This document shows, piece after piece, positions 1 through 9,673 of a stretch of DNA of 64,000 nucleotides. The DNA is from Sphingobacterium sp. CZ-UAM (lineage in GTDB: Bacteria > Bacteroidota > Bacteroidia > Sphingobacteriales > Sphingobacteriaceae): positions 186,001-250,000 of the forward strand of contig NZ_MTCM01000006.1 in NCBI RefSeq assembly GCF_002000245.1, read 5' to 3'. The first letter of the stretch is position 1, and each line of letters begins with the position of its first letter. Under the pieces are notes generated by a model, which had not been told where the DNA came from, did no database searches, and saw only the letters and a program-made list of their open reading frames with translations. Made by a program: the position numbers and the translations under genes.

Positions 1-72
1 TTGGAAAAGAATCTTCAAAAGAAATCCATCCGGGACGCGGATCGCCATAAAAACAACGAAAAATTAAAATAA
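1..72 (+). CDS. Possible C-terminal end of an upstream gene (partial)
   Basis: Frame 1 is open from the left edge to a TAA at 70-72 and would encode a very basic, hydrophilic tail of 23 residues ending in NNEKLK. Frames 2 and 3 are also open for part of this stretch, so the frame cannot be proven from the window alone. No function can be assigned. Confidence 0.3.
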   Translation: MEKNLQKKSIRDADRHKNNEKLK

Positions 73-139
73 TACCTTTATATTTCATACGTATTCAAGG
101 GTAAATATCAATCTTAGACATAATTTTACAGCAGATATT

Positions 140-1849
140 ATGAATAAACTATTTATTATTTATTCGCTTGTAGGAAGTTTATTATTTGCTTCCTGTTCCA
201 ACACCCGCAGGCAGCTTGACTCCAATCAAAAAGTTACCCCTGCTACCTTCAACAAAGCAGCTGTAGTGACCGCCCATCCCCTAGCCTCCGAAGTCGGGGT
301 AATGATCCTGAAAAAGGGCGGAAATGCTATTGATGCTGCTGTTGCGGTACAGTTTGCGCTTGCTGTAGTCTATCCGAATGCCGGCAATATCGGCGGTGGT
401 GGGTTTATGCTGTACCGTGATCACCAAGGTCAATATGATGCATTGGACTTTCGGGAAACTGCTCCCAAAAAGGCGCACCGCGATATGTATCTGGATGCGC
501 AAAACAATGTTATTCCCGATTTGAGCTTGTACAGTCAGTTGGCATCGGGCGTGCCCGGTTCTGTTGCCGGCATGTGGGACGCGCATCAAAAATATGGGAA
601 GCTGGCCTGGAAAGAGCTACTAGCCCCAGCGATTGAGCTCGCAAAAAAAGGTTTTAAGATCAGTGAAAGACAAGCCAATGAATTTGAGAGTCATAAGGAA
701 CGTTTTGTCAAACTAAACCCCACGGGAGCAGCAATTATCAAAAATACAACATGGAAAACCGGCGACCTATTTGTACAGCAAGATCTTGCCAATACCATCG
801 AAAGAATTGCCATTGAGGGACGCGACGGATTCTATAAAGGAAAAACGGCTGATTTACTTATTGCCGAGATGAACAGAGGTAAAGGAATCATTACCCATGA
901 GGACCTCACAGGCTACAAGGCGCTTTGGCGTACCCCTATTGCATCAAGTTATAGAGGCCACAAGGTTGTTTCTATGCCACCGCCATCGAGCGGCGGAACT
1001 TCCCTACTGGCTTTATTAAAGTCTGTGGAGCAATTCCCCCTTCAACGCTGGGGTTTTCAGACTGACTCTACGATACGTGTCATTGTTGAAGCAGAACGTT
1101 ACGTATATGCCAATAGAGCGAAATATTTAGGCGATCCTGATTTTATCAATGTCCCTGTACAGCAATTGGTGGATTCTTCAGCAAATGCCAATAAACTCAA
1201 TCCCTTTAATTTTCATCAGGCGACATTGAGCAAAAATGTCAATGCAGATGTTATTCCAGGTTATGAAAGCGAACAAACGACACATTTTAATATTGTTGAT
1301 GAACAAGGAAATGCGGTTTCCATCACTACGACACTCAATGATTCCTATGGATCCGGTGTCATCGTAGATGGAGCGGGGTTTCTTTTGAACAACGAAATGG
1401 ACGATTTCTCTATAAAGACCGGTGTACCCAATATGTATGGGCTGACCGGAGAAAAGGCAAATGAAATCCAGCCGGGAAAACGGATGTTGAGTTCCATGAC
1501 ACCCACCATTCTGGAGAAGAACGGCAAGCTTTTTATGGTGGTAGGGACACCGGGCGGATCAACGATTATTACCTCCGTTTTCCAAACCATATTAAATGTG
1601 ATCGACTTTGGACAAAACGCACAATCCGCTGTGAGTTCACCCCGGTTCCATCATCAATGGCTACCAGACCGCATTGATGTGGAGAAAGATGCTATTGAGG
1701 GATCACTTCGCGACAGACTGGCAAAGGATGGTTATGTGATAAATCCCCGCGGAACAATAGGACGCGTAGAAAATATTCTTGTGCTTCCGAACGGCAAATT
1801 ACAGACCGGAGCCGATCCGCGTGGCGATGATACGGCAAAAGGATATTGA
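140..1849 (+). CDS. ggt: Gamma-glutamyltransferase, lipoprotein form
   Basis: This enzyme cleaves or transfers the gamma-glutamyl group of glutathione and related peptides in the periplasm. The 569-residue product starts with a lipoprotein signal (hydrophobic stretch, then FASCS with Cys at about 19). The body is a full-length GGT proenzyme of the Ntn-hydrolase type. The autoprocessing nucleophile is the first Thr of the TTH motif at about residue 380, which divides the chain into a large subunit of about 360 residues and a small subunit of about 190, as in the family. The small subunit holds the MPPPSSGG and TPGGS glycine-rich segments typical of GGT. The gene stands alone; the next gene follows after 138 bases. 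Lipid anchoring is inferred from the lipobox. Confidence 0.93.
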   Translation: MNKLFIIYSLVGSLLFASCSNTRRQLDSNQKVTPATFNKAAVVTAHPLASEVGVMILKKGGNAIDAAVAVQFALAVVYPNAGNIGGGGFMLYRDHQGQYDALDFRETAPKKAHRDMYLDAQNNVIPDLSLYSQLASGVPGSVAGMWDAHQKYGKLAWKELLAPAIELAKKGFKISERQANEFESHKERFVKLNPTGAAIIKNTTWKTGDLFVQQDLANTIERIAIEGRDGFYKGKTADLLIAEMNRGKGIITHEDLTGYKALWRTPIASSYRGHKVVSMPPPSSGGTSLLALLKSVEQFPLQRWGFQTDSTIRVIVEAERYVYANRAKYLGDPDFINVPVQQLVDSSANANKLNPFNFHQATLSKNVNADVIPGYESEQTTHFNIVDEQGNAVSITTTLNDSYGSGVIVDGAGFLLNNEMDDFSIKTGVPNMYGLTGEKANEIQPGKRMLSSMTPTILEKNGKLFMVVGTPGGSTIITSVFQTILNVIDFGQNAQSAVSSPRFHHQWLPDRIDVEKDAIEGSLRDRLAKDGYVINPRGTIGRVENILVLPNGKLQTGADPRGDDTAKGY

Positions 1850-1987
1850 TGCTCAACTCGTAATGGCTACTTTTTAAACCGCGGAATCCTTTCGAAAAGA
1901 AAAAATTTGATCACATTCAATATTTAATATTAACAATCTAAACTTTTTAAGATATATTTAGTCAAAAAAAATAAATATCAAAACTTT

Positions 1988-2335
1988 ATGTTAAATAAGC
2001 ACTTTTTCAATGCATTACTAATTTTGGCTTTAGTTGGTTTATTCGTAAGCTGCGGAATAATGAAACCAATGGATTTCACCAACATCAAAGTAGGTATGAA
2101 TCAACAGGAGGTCATCCAAAAAATAGGTAAGCCAAATCTCGTTGTTGCCTCAAAAAAATACAATGACGGTGTCCTAGAAATATATGAATATATTACTGGT
2201 AGCATAGATTCAACACATGTTAAACGGAGCTGGTTGCATTTTTTCAATAACGAATTGCAGGAATGGGGTCCCAAAGAAAATTATTCGCCAAACGATTATG
2301 ACGAGTATTATAGACGATATCGACATAAACATTAA
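1988..2335 (+). CDS. Small SmpA/BamE-like lipoprotein
   Basis: The product has 115 residues. The N-terminus is a lipoprotein signal with the lipobox LFVSC (Cys at about 22). The mature part begins with a segment of the form 'NIKVGMNQQEVIQKIGKPN', which resembles the SmpA/BamE-like fold, where a short helix and a 'GM..eeV...lG.P' motif precede a small beta-sheet. Whether it acts in outer-membrane protein assembly is unknown; Bacteroidota have several such small lipoproteins of unknown role. It converges on groEL and shares its bidirectional terminator. Confidence 0.7.
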   Translation: MLNKHFFNALLILALVGLFVSCGIMKPMDFTNIKVGMNQQEVIQKIGKPNLVVASKKYNDGVLEIYEYITGSIDSTHVKRSWLHFFNNELQEWGPKENYSPNDYDEYYRRYRHKH

Positions 2336-2377
2336 TATAAAAAAAGCTCAACTGGAAAATCCAGTTGAGCTTTTTTT
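2336..2377. terminator. Bidirectional terminator between the lipoprotein gene and groEL
   Basis: A 10-bp perfect stem (gctcaactgg at 2346-2355 and its complement at 2361-2370) with a 5-base loop is flanked by an A-run on the left and a T-run on the right. It can therefore end transcription in both directions, serving both convergent genes. Confidence 0.9.
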
Positions 2378-2399
2378 ATATCCGGTAGTTTGGATGATC

Positions 2400-4037
2400 T
2401 TACATCATGCCGCCCATACCACCACCCATTGGAGGAGCACCAGCACCTACAGGGTTTTCTTCAGCCTCATCAGCCAACACACATTCTGTTGTCAACAACA
2501 TTGAAGCAACTGAAGCTGCATTTTCTAAAGCAATACGAGATACTTTAGTTGGGTCGATTACACCAGCCGCGATTAAGTTCTCATATTGGTCAGTACGCGC
2601 ATTGTAACCAAAGTCAGCTGTACCTTCTTTTACTTTCTGAACGATTACTGCTCCTTCGATACCTGCGTTATTACAGATTTGACGCAAAGGTTCTTCGATA
2701 GCACGTTTGATGATATCGATACCGATCTGCTCATCTTCGTTTTCGCCTTTCAGGTTAACCAAAGCTTCAGTAGCACGGATAAATGCAACACCACCACCAG
2801 CAACGATACCTTCTTCAACTGCAGCACGAGTCGCATGTAAAGCATCGTCAACACGGTCTTTTTTCTCTTTCATTTCAACCTCTGTAGTAGCACCTACGTA
2901 CAATACAGCTACACCACCTGACAATTTTGCCAAACGCTCTTGTAATTTCTCGCGATCGTAGTCAGAAGTTGTTGTTTCGATTTGTGAACGGATTTGAGCA
3001 ACGCGTGCTTTGATATCTTCTACGTTACCACCACCATTGATAATTGTTGTATTATCTTTGTCAACTTGAACTTTCTCAGCTTGACCTAAATAAGATAATT
3101 CCGCATTCTCTAATTTGAAACCTCTTTCTTCAGAGATTACAGTACCACCTGTTAGGATAGCGATATCTTCTAACATTGCTTTACGACGGTCACCAAAACC
3201 TGGTGCTTTTACTGCCGCAACTTTCAGTGAACCACGGATTTTATTGACTACCAATGTTGCCAATGCTTCACCATCTAAATCCTCAGCAATGATCAACAAT
3301 GGCTTACCAGTTTGCACTTGTTTTTCCAAGATAGGCAACAATTCTTTCATATTGCTGATTTTCTTGTCGTAGATCAAAATGTAAGGATTATCTAATTCCG
3401 CTTCCATTTTGTCAGAGTTCGTAACAAAGTATGGTGACAAATAACCACGGTCAAATTGCATACCTTCTACAGTTTTTACCTCTGTTTCAGTACCTTTTGC
3501 TTCTTCAACTGTGATAACACCATCGTTACCAACTTTTTCCATTGCTTGCGCAATTAAAGAACCAATTACTTCGTCATTATTCGCAGATATTGCTGCTACT
3601 TGTTTGATTTTGTTGTTATCTTGACCAACTGCTTGAGATTGAGATTTCAAGTTAGCAACTACAGTTGCTACAGCTTTGTCAATACCACGTTTTAAATCCA
3701 TTGGATTTGCACCAGCCGCAACAGATTTAATACCTGGAGCAACGATTGCTTGTGCTAATACAGTAGCTGTAGTTGTACCGTCACCTGCTTGATCAGCAGT
3801 TTTAGAAGCAACTTCTTTAACCATCTGAGCACCCATATTCTCTAAAGCATCTTTCAATTCGATTTCTTTCGCAACTGAAACACCATCTTTAGTAATTACC
3901 GGAGCACCAAATTTTTTCTCAATAATTACGTTACGTCCTTTTGGACCCAATGTTACCTTAACTGCATTTGCTAAAGTGTCTACACCTTTTTTTAGGGCCT
4001 CACGAGCCTCAACGTTATATTTTACTTGTTTTGCCAT
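2400..4037 (-). CDS. groEL: Chaperonin GroEL (60 kDa)
   Basis: ATP-driven folding chaperonin that forms the double-ring cage together with GroES in the cytoplasm. The protein has the standard length of 545 residues. It shows the family hallmarks: KVTLGPKGRNV near residue 30, the DGTTTATVLA ATP-binding segment near 87, VEEGIVAGGGVA near 407, and the flexible Gly-Met tail (GGGMGGMM) at the end. It lies 108 bases downstream of groES in the usual groES-groEL order. No CIRCE element is visible upstream, so HrcA control is not supported here. Confidence 0.99.
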   Translation of the reverse strand: MAKQVKYNVEAREALKKGVDTLANAVKVTLGPKGRNVIIEKKFGAPVITKDGVSVAKEIELKDALENMGAQMVKEVASKTADQAGDGTTTATVLAQAIVAPGIKSVAAGANPMDLKRGIDKAVATVVANLKSQSQAVGQDNNKIKQVAAISANNDEVIGSLIAQAMEKVGNDGVITVEEAKGTETEVKTVEGMQFDRGYLSPYFVTNSDKMEAELDNPYILIYDKKISNMKELLPILEKQVQTGKPLLIIAEDLDGEALATLVVNKIRGSLKVAAVKAPGFGDRRKAMLEDIAILTGGTVISEERGFKLENAELSYLGQAEKVQVDKDNTTIINGGGNVEDIKARVAQIRSQIETTTSDYDREKLQERLAKLSGGVAVLYVGATTEVEMKEKKDRVDDALHATRAAVEEGIVAGGGVAFIRATEALVNLKGENEDEQIGIDIIKRAIEEPLRQICNNAGIEGAVIVQKVKEGTADFGYNARTDQYENLIAAGVIDPTKVSRIALENAASVASMLLTTECVLADEAEENPVGAGAPPMGGGMGGMM

Positions 4038-4145
4038 TTCTTTAATATTGTACCTTGAGATATAGGTAGAAAGACTCCAATCTTACAAGCCTATGCTACA
4101 CTTACCTCAGTTTTTAATGTTTACTTTGTAATAACTATTGATTGC

Positions 4146-4421
4146 TTAGATAACAGCGTAAATGTCAGACTCACGCATAATTAAGTACTCTTTTCCTTCG
4201 TAAGTAATTTCAGTACCTGCGTATTTTCCGTATAATACTTTATCACCAACTTTCACAGTTAACGGCTCGTCAACTTTACCTGTACCTACAGCAACGACTG
4301 TACCTTGAGATGGTTTTTCTTTTGCTGTATCGGGGATATACAACCCTGAAGCTGTTTTTTCTTCTGCTGGAGCAGCTTCTACTACTACTCTGTCTCCGAT
4401 AGGTTTGATACTTAATGCCAT
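4146..4421 (-). CDS. groES: Co-chaperonin GroES (10 kDa)
   Basis: The 91-residue lid protein of the GroEL chamber. It begins with the typical 'IKPIGDRVVVE' strand, has a mobile loop around residues 18-33 (EKTASGLYIPDTAKEKPSQG) and the GTEITYEGKEYLIMRESDI C-terminal segment. It is the first gene of the groES-groEL operon; the promoter must lie in the 437-base gap upstream. Confidence 0.98.
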   Translation of the reverse strand: MALSIKPIGDRVVVEAAPAEEKTASGLYIPDTAKEKPSQGTVVAVGTGKVDEPLTVKVGDKVLYGKYAGTEITYEGKEYLIMRESDIYAVI

Positions 4422-4858
4422 AATTAATTTACTTTTTATCTGTTATTGAATTTTTATTTTTATGTTATAATCGTTATAGACACATCATCTTTTATGCCAA
4501 TTGTAGATAAGCTGATGTATCAGACAATTTTTCACCGAAAACTTAACATATTAATAAATAAAAGCACATTTCACTGTCACACTGTCACTGTTTGTCTGAC
4601 ATCCTTACAAAACCTTTCCCGCTGTTACGATCACCAACAATAGGCAAACTTTCGAAACAGGTAACACCTTAATTTCACATTCCTACAAGCATCACCTGCT
4701 TGAATATGAACAGAAGTACTTTCTGCTCAATAAGCCGCGCGCAGCCATTCCATTGCGACCCTAATAAAAAATACGGATCAATAAAAACTGACACATTGAG
4801 CAAAAAAAAAGCCTCGTCTAAATTTTAGACGAGGCTCTAGGAATTTCTTTGTTCGAAA
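4422..4858. other. Intergenic region: groES leader and secG terminator
   Basis: This 437-base stretch holds the groES promoter region on the minus strand and the secG terminator at its right end. I see no exact TAnnTTTG, no CIRCE repeat (TTAGCACTC-N9-GAGTGCTAA) and no convincing coding frame. The short open frame at 4446-4643 looks like chance. Confidence 0.6.
4801..4836 (-). terminator. secG terminator
   Basis: A perfect hairpin with 13-bp arms (4810-4822 and 4824-4836, core AGCCTCGTCT) is followed on the minus strand by a run of nine T. It begins 22 bases after the secG stop codon. Confidence 0.9.
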
Positions 4859-5263
4859 CTATTTTTTAGCGTCTTCAGCTGGCTTAGTTGCTGGCGCTTT
4901 TTGCTCAGATTGCGCTGGAGCTGCTTGCCCTTGTGTTGCTGATGTACCTGCAGGTTTCTGCGCTGGCGTACCTAAGTTCAAAGGTCCTTGTTGAGCCGGT
5001 ACCTCAATTTGACCACCTAGTCCACCTTTAGATGTACTTGGCGATGTCCCCATGATGTTAACACCCAAACTAAAAATCATAATAGCGATCACCATGATCC
5101 ATGTACCTTTTTCCAAAAAGTCACCTGTACGTTTTACACCCATTAGGTTTGTTCCACCAGAAAAACCAGATGATAAACCACCGCCTTTTGGATTTTGGAT
5201 TAAAACCAAAAATGCTAAAATAATACTAGCTAATATGATAAGACCAATTAATAATCCTTGCAT
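4859..5263 (-). CDS. secG: Preprotein translocase subunit SecG
   Basis: Small inner-membrane subunit of the SecYEG channel. The 134-residue product has two transmembrane helices (about 3-22 and 53-73) separated by the conserved cytoplasmic loop NPKGGGLSSGFSGG and 'LMGVKRTGDFLEK'. A Pro/Ala/Lys-rich tail of about 50 residues follows; such tails are common in Bacteroidota SecG. It is the last gene of a run sigma54-type activator-lptE-TPR protein-secG, 12 bases after the preceding gene. Confidence 0.93.
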   Translation of the reverse strand: MQGLLIGLIILASIILAFLVLIQNPKGGGLSSGFSGGTNLMGVKRTGDFLEKGTWIMVIAIMIFSLGVNIMGTSPSTSKGGLGGQIEVPAQQGPLNLGTPAQKPAGTSATQGQAAPAQSEQKAPATKPAEDAKK

Positions 5264-5275
5264 CTCTTTATGTAA

Positions 5276-6358
5276 TTAATTTAATTTCTTTTCTAATTCT
5301 GTTATGCGTGCCGCAAAGTAAGCATTTTTTTCTGGATATTTCAAAACTAATTTTTCGTAAACCTCTATTGCTTTAGGGTATAAACCCTGTTCGGCATATA
5401 TTTTTGCAAGGGTCTCGGTCACTAGTGAATGCTGGTCTTCCGAACTTTTTCTTGCTTTATTTTCTAAATCCAGCTTTTCAGCCTGCAATGGTTGGATCAT
5501 AGGCTCTTCGCGGATAAATTTTTCGATGACCTCATCCGTTTTGCGTGGAATCTGAAAGGCGATCGTCGTTTTTACTTCATCGCTAAGTTTTGCCTCTGGC
5601 GATTGCAGATGAAAAATATTCTCCCGGATCTGTTGATCCAATAGCTGACTATCCAATTTTTCGTGAATCTTGGCGATATCATCATTTGATGGTGTCATTC
5701 GGCCCAATGGAGACTTTACATAAGGTTGGTATGTTTCAGCATATTCAAGTCGGGTTTTATGCAACCACCATAGGAAGCTATAAGGCATGGTATCATCGTC
5801 ATAGACTGTGACTCGCTCTTGCGTATCCTTAGATGACTGAACAGCGACCTCAACATGTGCCGGCTCAACAGCCTCTGACGCATCAACGATGCTGGATTGT
5901 TGTTTTGCTTCACTCGAACGAAAATAATCTTGCGCCACACCAGCTTGAATCAAACGTTCCAATTCGTCTGCCTTCTCCACTTCTTCCACATTAGCATCTG
6001 TCTGATCAACTTCGGTCTCTGCCACCACCGCTTCCTCCATGACAATATCATCCGATACCTCATCTTCGATTTCCTCATCAAGCGTGATATCTTCCAATTG
6101 GAGTTCTTTTGCAACCACTACTGTACTATGCATAAACTCGTAAAGCCAATTTGGAGACGGAGCATACAGTAAGGTAGCCGATAGATTCTGAACAGGTTTA
6201 CTTTCACCAAAAATTTTACGTTCATGTATAAATCGTAAACTTTGTGCATAAGGATATTTTTCGATCAAGGCCAAAATCACTTCTTCACCAACAGACTCAG
6301 GCTGATTGATTGCTTGAAAGAAAAGCTCATTATTCGATAGCGGCATAGTAATATTCAT
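5276..6358 (-). CDS. TPR-containing protein of unknown function
   Basis: A soluble protein of 360 residues with no signal peptide. The middle (about 95-190) is acidic and low in complexity (EEIEDEVSDDIVMEEAVV), while the C-terminal 60 residues carry a tetratricopeptide repeat (TLAKIYAEQGLYPKAIEVYEKLVLKYPEKNAYF). TPR proteins mediate protein-protein contacts, so an adaptor role is plausible but not shown. It sits 12 bases downstream of lptE and 12 bases upstream of secG, which suggests co-transcription with envelope-biogenesis genes. The specific function is unknown. Confidence 0.8.
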   Translation of the reverse strand: MNITMPLSNNELFFQAINQPESVGEEVILALIEKYPYAQSLRFIHERKIFGESKPVQNLSATLLYAPSPNWLYEFMHSTVVVAKELQLEDITLDEEIEDEVSDDIVMEEAVVAETEVDQTDANVEEVEKADELERLIQAGVAQDYFRSSEAKQQSSIVDASEAVEPAHVEVAVQSSKDTQERVTVYDDDTMPYSFLWWLHKTRLEYAETYQPYVKSPLGRMTPSNDDIAKIHEKLDSQLLDQQIRENIFHLQSPEAKLSDEVKTTIAFQIPRKTDEVIEKFIREEPMIQPLQAEKLDLENKARKSSEDQHSLVTETLAKIYAEQGLYPKAIEVYEKLVLKYPEKNAYFAARITELEKKLN

Positions 6359-6370
6359 TTTGGAATAAGA

Positions 6371-6886
6371 TTACCAGTTGGCAAACGCCTTATTATAAAT
6401 ATCCTCTGTCAACATCTGGATAATTTCTTTGCCCAAAGTTTCCTCCTGTGCACTCTGAAGATTTCCTGCAAATTCTTTGAAACGTGTAAAAGGCTGTTCA
6501 AAGTCATCTTTAGGGTTAATCTTATTATGATAGGAAACTTTAATGGTAATGGTCATTCTATTCATCGCAGCACGGTCTGTCCCAGCTTCAACGGCGGCTG
6601 GACTGATCGTATAATCCGTAATGAATCCTTCAAAAGTGGCATCACCATCTTGATTGACCTGGCTCAAACGGGATTGGTTCCGAATACGCTCCTTTAATGC
6701 TTCCGTAAAATTCTGACTTAAAGTCGGATACACCAAAGGCGCAATATTTTCGAAATATTGAATATTGACAGTCTTCATCCCTTCTGGAATGGACCCACCT
6801 GTGAATCCATATTTCACCCCACAACTATTCATGACGAATAGAAATGCGATTGTGAGAACGGTATATAAAATTCTTTTTGACAACAT
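6371..6886 (-). CDS. lptE: LptE-family LPS-assembly lipoprotein
   Basis: LptE is the outer-membrane lipoprotein that plugs the LptD barrel in LPS export. The 171-residue product begins with a signal and lipobox (FVMNSCG, Cys at about 22). It continues with the 'YGFTGGSIPEGMKTVNIQYFEN' region and a C-terminal helix rich in Gln/Glu, the pattern seen in Bacteroidota members of the family. It lies 10 bases downstream of the sigma54-type activator. The family call rests on motif recognition rather than an alignment. Confidence 0.85.
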   Translation of the reverse strand: MLSKRILYTVLTIAFLFVMNSCGVKYGFTGGSIPEGMKTVNIQYFENIAPLVYPTLSQNFTEALKERIRNQSRLSQVNQDGDATFEGFITDYTISPAAVEAGTDRAAMNRMTITIKVSYHNKINPKDDFEQPFTRFKEFAGNLQSAQEETLGKEIIQMLTEDIYNKAFANW

Positions 6887-6896
6887 GTGCGAAACC

Positions 6897-8171
6897 TTAG
6901 TCTAAATTTAAGTCTTTAATTTTCCTATACAAAGTTCTTTCGGAAATTCCTAATTCCTGCGCTGCAGCCTTTCGTTTACCACGGTGTTTTTTCAATGCTT
7001 TTTTGATAAGGTCTGATTCCTTATCTACCAAAGACAAAGACTCTTCTACTTCCTGTGCATCTTGTAGATAATCATCCTGCGCGACTGGATTCTTTAATAC
7101 ATTTGCAGTATTATTCGGCGAATGGATTGTCAGCGTCGGTGCAATACCATATCCTTCATTATCAGACTTTATTTGTGGTTCAATCTCCTGATAGAGCTGA
7201 TTAATATAAGGCGAATTTTGATCAAACGTAGAAGAATCTACGCCTTTCTGAATCAGCTCTACAACGAGTTTTTTCAGATCGACCATATCTTTTTTCATAT
7301 CGAAAAGAACCTTATACAGGAGGTCTCTTTCAGAAAAATCTTCCTTCGCGCCAGTATTGGATGAAACGATGGCCGGTAAACTTGTACGCGACTCATTTGG
7401 CAAGTAGTTTTGCAGTATATGTGCATCGACAATACGTTCTTTCTCCAAAACAGCAATTTGTTCAGCAACATTTTTTAATTGACGCACATTTCCTGGCCAG
7501 TTATAGTTCCGTAACATATTTTGTGCATCTTCCGTCAACTGCACTCCAGGAGAGCGATACTTTTCCGAAAAATCAACAATAAATTTGCGAAACAATAGAT
7601 TGATATCCTCAGGGCGTTCTCTAAGGGAAGGTATACGCAAAGGGACTGTATTTAACCGGTAATATAGGTCTTCCCGAAATTTACCTTTTTGAACGGCTTC
7701 AAACATGTTGACGTTTGTAGCAGCAACGACACGCACATTGGTTTTTTGAACTTTTGACGAACCCACACGAATGTACTCGCCAGATTCCAAAACACGTAGC
7801 AATCGGGCCTGCGTACCCAAAGGCAACTCTCCGACCTCATCCAGAAAAATTGTTCCGCCATCAACGACCTCAAAATACCCCTTACGTGCTTCATGAGCAC
7901 CGGTAAAGGAACCTTTCTCATGGCCGAATAATTCAGAGTCTATTGTTCCCTCTGGTATTGCCCCACAGTTGACCGCTATAAACGGACCATGCTTGCGAGA
8001 ACTCAATTGATGGATAATATGCGAAAAAACTTCTTTACCACTACCACTTTCACCTTGTATTAATACAGAAATATCAGTTGGAGCCACCTGACGGGCGATA
8101 TCTATCGCACGATTTAACAACGGTGAATTACCGATGATTCCAAATCTATTTTTTATATCTTGGTTATCCAT
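6897..8171 (-). CDS. Sigma54-interaction-domain transcriptional activator
   Basis: A 424-residue AAA+ enhancer-binding protein that would drive open-complex formation by RpoN RNA polymerase. The AAA+ domain starts almost at the N-terminus, with Walker A GESGSGKE at 40-47 and the sigma54-contact loop GSFTGA at 87-92. An R-finger/sensor region and a variable linker follow. The C-terminal Fis-type helix-turn-helix occupies about 385-424 (AAAQELGISERTLYRKIKDL). There is no N-terminal receiver, GAF or PAS domain, so the signal input is not obvious. Its position at the head of lptE-TPR-secG and right after miaB is compatible with an envelope-related regulon, but targets are unknown. Confidence 0.9.
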   Translation of the reverse strand: MDNQDIKNRFGIIGNSPLLNRAIDIARQVAPTDISVLIQGESGSGKEVFSHIIHQLSSRKHGPFIAVNCGAIPEGTIDSELFGHEKGSFTGAHEARKGYFEVVDGGTIFLDEVGELPLGTQARLLRVLESGEYIRVGSSKVQKTNVRVVAATNVNMFEAVQKGKFREDLYYRLNTVPLRIPSLRERPEDINLLFRKFIVDFSEKYRSPGVQLTEDAQNMLRNYNWPGNVRQLKNVAEQIAVLEKERIVDAHILQNYLPNESRTSLPAIVSSNTGAKEDFSERDLLYKVLFDMKKDMVDLKKLVVELIQKGVDSSTFDQNSPYINQLYQEIEPQIKSDNEGYGIAPTLTIHSPNNTANVLKNPVAQDDYLQDAQEVEESLSLVDKESDLIKKALKKHRGKRKAAAQELGISERTLYRKIKDLNLD

Positions 8172-8208
8172 AAATTTCCAGTTGGAAATAAATTTAAATT
8201 AAGTTTTC

Positions 8209-9645
8209 TTAATCAACAATTTTACCGAGCAAGGTTGCTGATGTACATGATTCCACAAGCACATTGACATAGTCACCTTGTTTGTAACGAGCGTCTATAG
8301 GAAATACGACCAAGGCATTCTGATCATTACGACCACAGAAATCAAACTCAGATCTTTTCGAAAAACCTTCTATAAGGACTTTACATACCTTTCCAATAAA
8401 ATGTTGATAGCGATATAAACTATGGTCACGTTGTTTGTTGATCACTTCAGTCAAACGGCGCTTTTTAACATCTTCTGGAATATCATCCGCATAACGCTTC
8501 GCAGCTAATGTTCCAGGTCTTTCAGAATATGCAAACATATATGCAAAGTCATATTTCACATAATCCATCATCGATAGTGTTTCCTGATGTTCCGCTTCTG
8601 TTTCTGTACAGAACCCAGTAATCACATCCGTAGAGATCGCACAATCCGGAATAATTCTGCGGATAGCGTCCACACGTTCCATATACCACTCACGATCATA
8701 AGTACGGTTCATAAGTTCCAGTACTCTGGAATTTCCGGATTGTACCGGTAAATGGATATAGTTACAGATATTTTCATGTGAAGCGATCGCATACAAAACT
8801 TCATCCGTGATATCTTTTGGATGCGAAGTCGAAAAACGAACCCGCAACAAAGGACTCACTTCCGCCACCATGGTCAATAGTTTCGCAAATGTGACTGTCT
8901 CGCCAGGAGTTTCCCCTTCTGCAACGGGCGCAGTATATTTGTAGGAATCCACATTTTGACCTAACAACGTCACTTCTTTATAGCCAGCATTGAACAGATC
9001 TTGTGCTTCTTTCACAATAGAATGAGCATCACGACTACGCTCACGTCCCCTAGTAAATGGAACTACACAGAACGAGCACATGTTATCACAACCACGCATG
9101 ATCGAAATAAAGGCTGTTACACCATTTGAATTTAATCGAACCGGGTTAATGTCGGCATAAGTCTCCTCACGGGACAACAATACATTCACAGCTTTTGCAC
9201 CATCATCTACCTTATCAATTAAGTTAGGAAGATCACGATATGCATCAGGCCCTACCACAACATCAACCAGTTTTTCTTCCTCTAGAAACTTCGATTTTAA
9301 ACGCTCCGCCATACAGCCCAGCACACCGACAATCATTCCGGGATTTTTGGTCTTAGCCGCCTCAAATTCTTTCAATCGATTACGAACACGCTGCTCTGCG
9401 TTTTCACGGATTGAACAAGTATTAATAAAGACAACATCTGCTTCCTGATAATTCTTTGTTGTTTCGAAACCTTTGTCCAACAAAATAGAAGCAACGATCT
9501 CACTATCCGAAAAATTCATTTGGCAACCGTAACTTTCGATATACAGCTTACGTCCATTACTGATCTTTGGATCCTGTTCCAATAACAATGCCTCACCCTG
9601 ACGAGATTCGTCGTGTTCCTTAGTTGTATGTGTTAAATCTAGCAT
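8209..9645 (-). CDS. miaB: tRNA-2-methylthio-N6-dimethylallyladenosine synthase MiaB
   Basis: Radical-SAM methylthiotransferase that adds the 2-methylthio group to i6A37 of tRNAs reading UNN codons. The 478-residue protein has the UPF0004 N-terminal domain with three cluster cysteines (YGCQMN, NTCSIRENAE, GCMAER), the radical-SAM CxxxCxxC motif (CDNMCSFC) and a C-terminal TRAM domain. A match to the -7 promoter element (TAACTTTG, 9666-9673) lies about 20 bases upstream of the ATG. The next gene in the same direction follows after 37 bases. Confidence 0.97.
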   Translation of the reverse strand: MLDLTHTTKEHDESRQGEALLLEQDPKISNGRKLYIESYGCQMNFSDSEIVASILLDKGFETTKNYQEADVVFINTCSIRENAEQRVRNRLKEFEAAKTKNPGMIVGVLGCMAERLKSKFLEEEKLVDVVVGPDAYRDLPNLIDKVDDGAKAVNVLLSREETYADINPVRLNSNGVTAFISIMRGCDNMCSFCVVPFTRGRERSRDAHSIVKEAQDLFNAGYKEVTLLGQNVDSYKYTAPVAEGETPGETVTFAKLLTMVAEVSPLLRVRFSTSHPKDITDEVLYAIASHENICNYIHLPVQSGNSRVLELMNRTYDREWYMERVDAIRRIIPDCAISTDVITGFCTETEAEHQETLSMMDYVKYDFAYMFAYSERPGTLAAKRYADDIPEDVKKRRLTEVINKQRDHSLYRYQHFIGKVCKVLIEGFSKRSEFDFCGRNDQNALVVFPIDARYKQGDYVNVLVESCTSATLLGKIVD

Positions 9646-9665
9646 AGCTCAATTTTCAAAGACTA

Positions 9666-9673
9666 CAAAGTTA
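9666..9673 (-). promoter_or_regulatory. -7 element of miaB
   Basis: TAACTTTG on the minus strand is an exact match to the Bacteroidota -7 consensus TAnnTTTG, 20 bases before the miaB ATG. A clear -33 TTTG was not found. Confidence 0.6.

Noticed and set aside
2407..3372. Several open frames antisense to groEL
   Set aside because: They exist because the minus-strand coding of a highly conserved gene leaves few stops on the other strand; no start context, family motif or spacing supports them.
4038..4500. Possible CIRCE element before groES
   Set aside because: I looked for TTAGCACTC-N9-GAGTGCTAA and allowed a few mismatches; none fits.
4446..4643. 65-codon frame in the groES upstream region
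   Set aside because: Composition is random-like, it lies over the groES promoter region, and no motif is recognisable.
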